From: DATKHR01 sp035510155
GTDB taxonomy: Bacteria; Acidobacteriota; Vicinamibacteria; Vicinamibacterales; CAVVIG01
Direction: 5' to 3'
DNA length: 12,027 nt
Assembly (NCBI GenBank): GCA_035510155.1
Contig: DATKHR010000244.1
Coordinates: 1 to 12,027, forward strand
The notes beneath the pieces were generated by a model. That model saw nothing but the letters and a program-made list of their open reading frames with translations, was not told the origin of the DNA and searched no databases. The translations under genes and the position numbers were made by a program. Positions 7,663 through 12,027 of the stretch are shown in pieces (the first letter of the stretch is position 1; every line of letters starts with the position of its first letter).

Positions 7663-8288
7663 GGCTGGAGATGCTTCTGTCCGCAGTGCGGGCAGTCCCT
7701 CCCATCCTCGGTCTCGCAGCCGACGAACTCGCGGAGGAACTGATTGCCCTTGTAGCGCAGCTCTTCGTGAATGCCGGTCGCCGACGTGTAGTAACCGCGG
7801 ATCGTCGCTTCCTTGGCCATCACGAAAAACGCCTCGAGCGCCGTCCGAGGCGCCTTCTCGTTATGACTGATGCTCTGGAGGATTGCGTCGACGTGATCGG
7901 CACCCAGCCGGCTGAACGGCGCGTGGAAACGCAGCATCGCTTCGGCATCCAGCGCCGCCAAGCCGCCTATCCATTGCAGCGTCAGCTCGCGGTCGTTTTC
8001 GCTCAGCAACAGATCGACGTAATCGGCGACGCGCGCCTGTTTCGCGCCAGGAGACCGATCGTCGGCGGGGATGATCGCCTCTACGAGAACCTCGAGGGCC
8101 TCGAACTGCGGCGGCGAGAGCACCTTGAGTTGTGGCGGCCCGTTCGTCTCCTGGACGCGGGCGAACGCGAGCAGCCCTGCATCGGACAGCCATGGTAACG
8201 CCGCAGCCGCGCCGATGCCGGCGCCGATGGCTTTGAGCGCGACGCGTCGGCTGACTTCTACACGTGAAGAGGCTGCGGCCCTCTGCAT
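7659..8288 (-). CDS. Gluconate 2-dehydrogenase subunit 3 family protein (small subunit, Tat-exported)
   Basis: The protein has 209 residues from the ATG at 8288; an in-frame GTG at 8294 would add two. A run of six G (8300-8305) lies upstream, 11 bases from the ATG and 5 from the GTG. Residues 13-19 (SRRVALK) plus an Ala/Gly-rich hydrophobic stretch to about 34 form a twin-arginine signal. The body shows the family pattern: LSPPQFEALEVLVEAIIP (57-74), SPGAKQARVADYVD (79-92) and a late IRGYYTS...GIHEELRYKGNQ (163-183). The role is as chaperone, assembly and export partner of the GMC catalytic subunit encoded next. The tail is unusual: Cys191, then CPHC at 199-202, a possible metal or heme-independent redox site. 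The stop TGA overlaps the GMC GTG by four bases, which predicts coupled translation and equal amounts. Confidence 0.93.
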   Translation of the reverse strand: MQRAAASSRVEVSRRVALKAIGAGIGAAAALPWLSDAGLLAFARVQETNGPPQLKVLSPPQFEALEVLVEAIIPADDRSPGAKQARVADYVDLLLSENDRELTLQWIGGLAALDAEAMLRFHAPFSRLGADHVDAILQSISHNEKAPRTALEAFFVMAKEATIRGYYTSATGIHEELRYKGNQFLREFVGCETEDGRDCPHCGQKHLQP

Positions 8289-8320
8289 GGGCACATCATC
8301 CCCCCGACGTCTGGCGACAA

Positions 8321-10042
8321 TCAAGAACGGCCGCTTCCGCGCCGCAGCGTCACCAGCCGGTCGGTGGTGATGCCGGTCCAGCGCTCGCGCCGGCCGTCGG
8401 GCCATTGCACGACGATGGCGGAGATGGCGGACGACGAGCCGAGCCCGAAGTGCACGCGTACGTCGCTCGCGGACAGATAGCTGCCGTCGGTGCGCACCCG
8501 GCGCCAGAGCGTGGGGCTCCCCGGGCGCTCGACGCCAACCCACGCGCCGATGCCGAACCGGTTGCCGGGCCGCTGGTCGAGGCGCACCTGCAGCCAATGG
8601 TTCCGCGCGCCAACCTGGTTGAGCAGCAGCCGCACTGGCCCGTTGTTGTTCGTGACGACGATATCCACGTCCCCGTCGTTGTCGATGTCGCCGAAGGCGG
8701 CGCCGCGGCCAATCTCGGCGCGGGCGAACGCCGGGCCGGCGGCGGCGCTTGTCTCCTCGAACCGGCGGCCCGCCAGGTTGTGAAAGAGCTGATTCCGCAT
8801 CCTGTACGGCGACGGCTGTCCGCGCAACGCCTCGACGATGTTGACGGCGCCGTTGGCGACGAAGAGGTCGGGCCAGCCGTCATTGTCGTAGTCGATCCAG
8901 TCGGTGCCAAACCCCGTGAACGCCGCGGTCAGCGCAGCCAACCCCGTTCGAGCCCGCGCGTCCTCGAAATTGCCGTGCCCGTCGTTCACGTACAGAGCCG
9001 AGGTTTCCCCGGCGATGTTCGTGACGAACAGGTCCTCGTCACCGTCGAGGTCGAAGTCGCCTGAGGCGATCCCCATGCTGCCCTCGGGATTGCCCGCCGG
9101 ATTCAGCGCCGTCCCCGAGATCAGCCCCTGGTCGACGAAGGTTCCATTACGCTGATTGATCCACAGCTGGTTCGGCGTCCCGTCGTTCGCGACGTATAGA
9201 TCCGGCCATCCGTCGCCGTTGTAATCGCCGACCGCGACGCCGAGACCGGCGCCGTAGGCTTTGCTGATGCCGGCAGCGACGGTCACGTCGACGAAGTGCC
9301 CATGGCCATCGTTTCGAAACAACCGCGCCGGGACAGGCCGATAGGTTTTAGGGGTGCAGTAGTCGCGCGTGCCGACCGGGTCGTTGCACAGTTTGTTGGC
9401 TGCCGGCGTGAAGTCGACGTAATGCGCCACGAAGAGATCGAGATTGCCGTCACGATCGTAGTCGATGAACGCCGCGCTGGTGCTCCACGCGGTGTCGCTG
9501 AGGCCCGCCTGCTTCGTGACGTCGGTGAACGTGCCGTCGCCGTTGTTGTGGAGCAGTGTCGTCGCGCCGAACGAGGTGACGAAGAGGTCCAGATAGCCGT
9601 CGTTGTCGTAGTCGCCGACCGCCGCGCCCATGCCGTAGCCGCGCACGCCCGCGCCGGCACTGGCCGTGACGTCGGTGAAATGCACGGTTCGCCGCCCGTC
9701 GGGCGCCACGACGAGATCGTTGCGAAAAAGTCGGGACGTGGCCGATTCGCCGGCGCCGGTTGCGCCGATTGTACCGCCCTGTACGAGGAAGACGTCGAGG
9801 TCGCCGTCGTTGTCGTAATCGAACAACGCGACACCGGCGCCCATCACCTCCGGCAGATAGTAGTTGCCGGTCGCGCCGTTGACGTGGGTGAATACGAGAC
9901 CGGTCGTGGCAGCCGATTCGACGAAGATCGGTTCGGCTGCGGCCGGCGCTCGCGCCGCATCCGAAGCAACCAGCGCGGATAGCGCGACTGCCGCCGCGAC
10001 GGCACGGATCCACGGCCGACCGGGCGGAATGTGGGCGGTCAT
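8321..10042 (-). CDS. CRTAC1-type FG-GAP/VCBS repeat protein with C-terminal ASPIC/UnbV domain
   Basis: The protein has 573 residues. The N-terminus (MTAHIPPGRPWIRAVAAAV...) has an Arg-flanked hydrophobic segment to about residue 36, a signal peptide for export. Seven calcium-loop repeats of the D-x-D-x-DG-x-x-D type start at about residues 75, 144, 194, 273, 329, 384 and 452, each followed by an aliphatic-rich strand such as DLFVAN. They predict a seven-bladed integrin-like propeller. Cys219 and Cys229 (CNDPVGTRDYC) may form a disulfide in the loop after blade three. Residues about 478-566 form the ASPIC/UnbV domain (GSYLSASD, VHFGLGSS, VVQWPDGRRE). The function is unknown; such proteins are extracellular or periplasmic and often neighbour TPR proteins and TonB receptors in Acidobacteria. 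The start overlaps the TPR stop as ATGA, so translation is coupled. It lies 32 bases before the dehydrogenase small subunit. Confidence 0.95.
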   Translation of the reverse strand: MTAHIPPGRPWIRAVAAAVALSALVASDAARAPAAAEPIFVESAATTGLVFTHVNGATGNYYLPEVMGAGVALFDYDNDGDLDVFLVQGGTIGATGAGESATSRLFRNDLVVAPDGRRTVHFTDVTASAGAGVRGYGMGAAVGDYDNDGYLDLFVTSFGATTLLHNNGDGTFTDVTKQAGLSDTAWSTSAAFIDYDRDGNLDLFVAHYVDFTPAANKLCNDPVGTRDYCTPKTYRPVPARLFRNDGHGHFVDVTVAAGISKAYGAGLGVAVGDYNGDGWPDLYVANDGTPNQLWINQRNGTFVDQGLISGTALNPAGNPEGSMGIASGDFDLDGDEDLFVTNIAGETSALYVNDGHGNFEDARARTGLAALTAAFTGFGTDWIDYDNDGWPDLFVANGAVNIVEALRGQPSPYRMRNQLFHNLAGRRFEETSAAAGPAFARAEIGRGAAFGDIDNDGDVDIVVTNNNGPVRLLLNQVGARNHWLQVRLDQRPGNRFGIGAWVGVERPGSPTLWRRVRTDGSYLSASDVRVHFGLGSSSAISAIVVQWPDGRRERWTGITTDRLVTLRRGSGRS

Positions 10043-11421
10043 TTCAACCGCGCGAGATCGCGTTCGATCGCGGCCGCCAGCTCCGCCTGCCCGTACTCCA
10101 GCGCGAGCTGTCTCGCCTCCACGGCCCGTTTGATGCCTTCGTCCCGGTGGCCGGCCCTCACGTGCGCCGTCGCGAGCGCGAACACATATCGCGGCGTTTC
10201 GGCGTCGCGCGGCTCGGTCAGCGCCTCGAGCTCGACGATCGCGTCATCCGGGCGGTTCAGCGCAATGAGCATGCGCCCCAGGTTGAACCGAGCGACCCTG
10301 AATGTCGGTTGACTGTCCACGGCGTGCCGGTACGCCACGGCCGCCTCCTCTAGACGGTGCTCGCGCTCCAGGATCTGCCCCAGGTTGTTGTGTGCCGGCG
10401 CATGACGAGGATTGGTCGCAATCGCCTGCCGGTACGCGTCCGCGGCGAGCGCCCACTTTTCCTGCAGGCCTAGCAATACGCCGTAATCGTAATGCGCTTC
10501 GTCCAGGCTGAAGCCGAGGGCGAGCACGGCCCGATAGTGGCGTTCGGCGTTCGCCCAGTCGCCCGTGCGGCCGTACAGCGCGATCAGGTTCACGTGTGCC
10601 TGAGCGATCGTGGGATCGCGCGCGAGCGCCGCCTCATGCTGCCGAATGGCGCCTGCGAGATCGCCGGCCTCGGCCAACTTGAGCCCGCGCTGCAGCTTCG
10701 TCTCCGCATCGTCTCTGAGCGCGGTGACCGCAGCGAACACCGGATCGTCGAGGGCGGGCCAACGCGCGCCGTACTGAGCGTTGCTCTGGAGCGCGCGCTC
10801 GGCATCGTCCACGCGGCCCACCGCGCGATACGCAAGCGCAAGGGTGTAGTACGCGGCACCCCACTCAGGAAAGAGGGCGACGGCGCGTTCCAGATGCGTG
10901 ACGGCTCGGTCGTGATGACCTGTGGCCGTCGCGATGCGACCGAGCCCGAGCTCTGCAGCCGGCTCGGCCGCCGGCTCACGACGCAGCGCGTCGAACAATT
11001 GCTCCGCTCGATTGAGGTTTCCGGACTCGAGCAACGATTCGGCCAGGTTCACCCTCGTGGGCAGGTAGCCGGGCGACCGCAGCAGCGCCTCGTCGAAACG
11101 GATCGCGGCGTCTGCATGTCGAGCGAGCCGCTGCAGCGCGAGCCCGTCGAGGTACTGCCACTCGAACGCTGTGGGCGCCAACGCCTGTGCCCGCGCATAG
11201 GTCTCGTGCGCGGCGCTCCATTGATTCCACGCGTGCAACGACCGCGCGAGCGCGCCCACCGCCTGCACGTCTGTCGGCCGCGCAGTGGCGGCCTCATAGG
11301 GTCGAGCCAGAGCATCCCTCGCCTCGGCGGGGAAGGAGTCCAGGGCCAGGCGCGGGAGTGGCGGAGGCAGCGTCGTCTGTGCCGCCACAGACAACGCCGC
11401 CGCCAGGCCGACGAAGAGCAC
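10039..11421 (-). CDS. Exported tetratricopeptide repeat (TPR) protein
   Basis: The protein has 460 residues from the GTG at 11421. The N-terminus is very hydrophobic (MLFVGLAAALSVAAQ) and looks like a signal peptide whose positive end is missing. Starting at the CTG at 11430 would give MKRVLFVGLAAALSVAAQ, a normal one. About eleven TPR helix pairs follow, for example LDGLALQRLARHADAAIRFD, VNLAESLLESGNLNRAEQLF, NNLGQILEREHRLEEAAVAY and FNLGRMLIALNRPDDAIVEL. No enzyme domain is visible. The protein probably scaffolds other periplasmic proteins, most likely the FG-GAP/UnbV protein encoded next, whose ATG overlaps its TGA by four bases (ATGA). It lies 5 bases after the TonB receptor stop when read from the GTG. 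TPR identity is firm; the partner is inferred from gene order. Confidence 0.94.
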   Translation of the reverse strand: MLFVGLAAALSVAAQTTLPPPLPRLALDSFPAEARDALARPYEAATARPTDVQAVGALARSLHAWNQWSAAHETYARAQALAPTAFEWQYLDGLALQRLARHADAAIRFDEALLRSPGYLPTRVNLAESLLESGNLNRAEQLFDALRREPAAEPAAELGLGRIATATGHHDRAVTHLERAVALFPEWGAAYYTLALAYRAVGRVDDAERALQSNAQYGARWPALDDPVFAAVTALRDDAETKLQRGLKLAEAGDLAGAIRQHEAALARDPTIAQAHVNLIALYGRTGDWANAERHYRAVLALGFSLDEAHYDYGVLLGLQEKWALAADAYRQAIATNPRHAPAHNNLGQILEREHRLEEAAVAYRHAVDSQPTFRVARFNLGRMLIALNRPDDAIVELEALTEPRDAETPRYVFALATAHVRAGHRDEGIKRAVEARQLALEYGQAELAAAIERDLARLK

Positions 11422-11426
11422 ACGCT

Positions 11427-12027
11427 TCAGAAGGTGAAACGCGCGCCGAGCCGAATCTGTCGCTCGACGTACGGCGCGTTTGTGAGGGCAGTCCCGCCCG
11501 CGATGCCGGTTATCTGACCGAACGTGCCCGAGGTGATGCTGTTCTGCGGGTTGGCGAACACCTCACTGTTGAAGATGTTTCCCGCTTCGACGCGAGCTTC
11601 GAGCCGCATCGTCCCGCCCAGCGGGAACACGCGGAACACCGACAAGTCGAGGGTGTTGCCGCCGGGACCATAGAACTGGTTGCGCGTCGTGTTGCCGAAA
11701 CGGACTCCCGTCGGCTGCTTGAACGCCGTCGTGTCGAACCATGCCCCGTTCGCGCCGATTTTGTCCGTAATGGTATAGGAGCCGACGAGGTCCGCCGTCT
11801 GCTGGTTGTTTGGCGTATTCACCGAAGCGCCGTTGTCGGCCGTGACGAAGAAGGGCGTACCGGTGAACGCGGCGAATACACCGTTGACCTGCCAGTCGTT
11901 TATCAGCGCTCGCGCGATGCCACCGTAGCCGCTGTCGCTCGTCTGCCAAGGCAGCGCGTACACGAACCCGATCTGAAGGTTGTGCCGTCGGTCGAATCCG
12001 GCAGGCGCCCAATTACGATAGAGCTCG
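11427..12027 (-). CDS. TonB-dependent receptor (Oar-like), C-terminal part, 5'-truncated
   Basis: The frame is open from the right edge to TGA at 11429-11427, giving 199 residues. The start lies beyond the window, so the ATG at 11963 is internal. The segment has the look of an outer-membrane beta-barrel end: FDRRHNLQIGFVYALP, then INDWQVNGVFAAFTGTPF, then NTLDLSVFRVFPL and RLEARVEAGNIFN, closing with RQIRLGARFTF. The terminal Phe is the outer-membrane barrel assembly signal. These are hallmarks of the large carboxypeptidase-regulatory-domain (Oar-type) receptors abundant in Acidobacteria. The likely role is uptake or binding of a large substrate at the outer membrane, energised by TonB. As first visible gene of the operon it could supply the ligand for the dehydrogenase downstream. 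The N-terminal plug and TonB box are not visible. Confidence 0.91.
   Translation of the reverse strand, partial: ELYRNWAPAGFDRRHNLQIGFVYALPWQTSDSGYGGIARALINDWQVNGVFAAFTGTPFFVTADNGASVNTPNNQQTADLVGSYTITDKIGANGAWFDTTAFKQPTGVRFGNTTRNQFYGPGGNTLDLSVFRVFPLGGTMRLEARVEAGNIFNSEVFANPQNSITSGTFGQITGIAGGTALTNAPYVERQIRLGARFTF

Noticed and set aside
6583..7743. 386-codon plus-strand open frame opposite the GMC gene
   Set aside because: Antisense of a strongly conserved enzyme; composition is Arg/His/Val/Asp-rich as expected for a shadow.
8289..8597. N-terminal extension of the dehydrogenase small subunit
   Set aside because: The extension lies inside the UnbV domain of the preceding gene in another frame; the Tat signal begins just after the ATG at 8288.
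8640..9860. Recurring near-identical 'GTCGTTGTCGTA...' stretches as DNA repeats
   Set aside because: They encode the conserved D-x-D-x-DG calcium loops of the FG-GAP propeller, so the similarity is explained by the protein repeats.
10492..11517. 341-codon plus-strand open frame opposite the TPR gene
   Set aside because: Antisense of clear TPR repeats, no motif of its own, and it crosses the junction into the receptor gene.

Overview
The window is dense, high-GC bacterial DNA. The gene content suggests a soil-type Acidobacteriota, perhaps Vicinamibacteria-like: quinoprotein homologues paired with a c-type cytochrome, several Tat-exported TIM-barrel 'sugar phosphate isomerase/epimerase' proteins, a large Oar-like TonB-dependent receptor, and an FG-GAP/UnbV protein next to a TPR protein. 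The taxon is inferred from this mix, not from a marker gene. I see no rRNA, tRNA, CRISPR array or insertion sequence, and no gene-free stretch longer than about 60 bases.

Two gene clusters converge at about 4912-4963. The plus-strand cluster (1-4911) holds five genes. They are the 3' end of a c-type cytochrome, a quinoprotein-fold beta-propeller that has lost a cofactor-ligand position, a Tat-exported TIM-barrel gene broken by an internal deletion and frameshift, a second Tat-exported TIM-barrel protein with an excellent Shine-Dalgarno, and a Gfo/Idh/MocA oxidoreductase without an export signal.

The minus-strand cluster (12027 down to 4964) reads as one tightly coupled operon: the C-terminal 199 residues of a TonB-dependent receptor, an exported TPR protein, a CRTAC1-type FG-GAP/UnbV protein, a Tat-tagged gluconate 2-dehydrogenase subunit 3 homologue, a GMC flavoprotein with a C-x5-C-x3-C motif, and a Tat-exported TIM-barrel protein. 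Three of the five junctions overlap at stop/start (ATGA, GTGA, TGATG). A fourth may be a CTGA overlap if the TPR gene uses a CTG start. The fifth is a 32-base gap with a G-rich stretch.

Together the genes look like a periplasmic oxidative carbohydrate (or cyclitol/glycoside) module. A TonB receptor would bring in a ligand, a two-subunit flavin dehydrogenase would oxidise it in the periplasm, and TIM-barrel and Gfo/Idh/MocA enzymes would rearrange or cleave the product. The resemblance to oxidise-then-eliminate (3-keto-glycoside) pathways is an inference from gene families; no substrate can be read from the DNA.

The points most worth a second look are the deleted TIM-barrel gene (about 2690), the quinoprotein with Ser at the expected Glu ligand (1065), the probable 3Fe-4S motif in the GMC subunit (6835-6867), the missing Asp in the Gfo/Idh/MocA active site (4357), and the possible CTG start at 11430.
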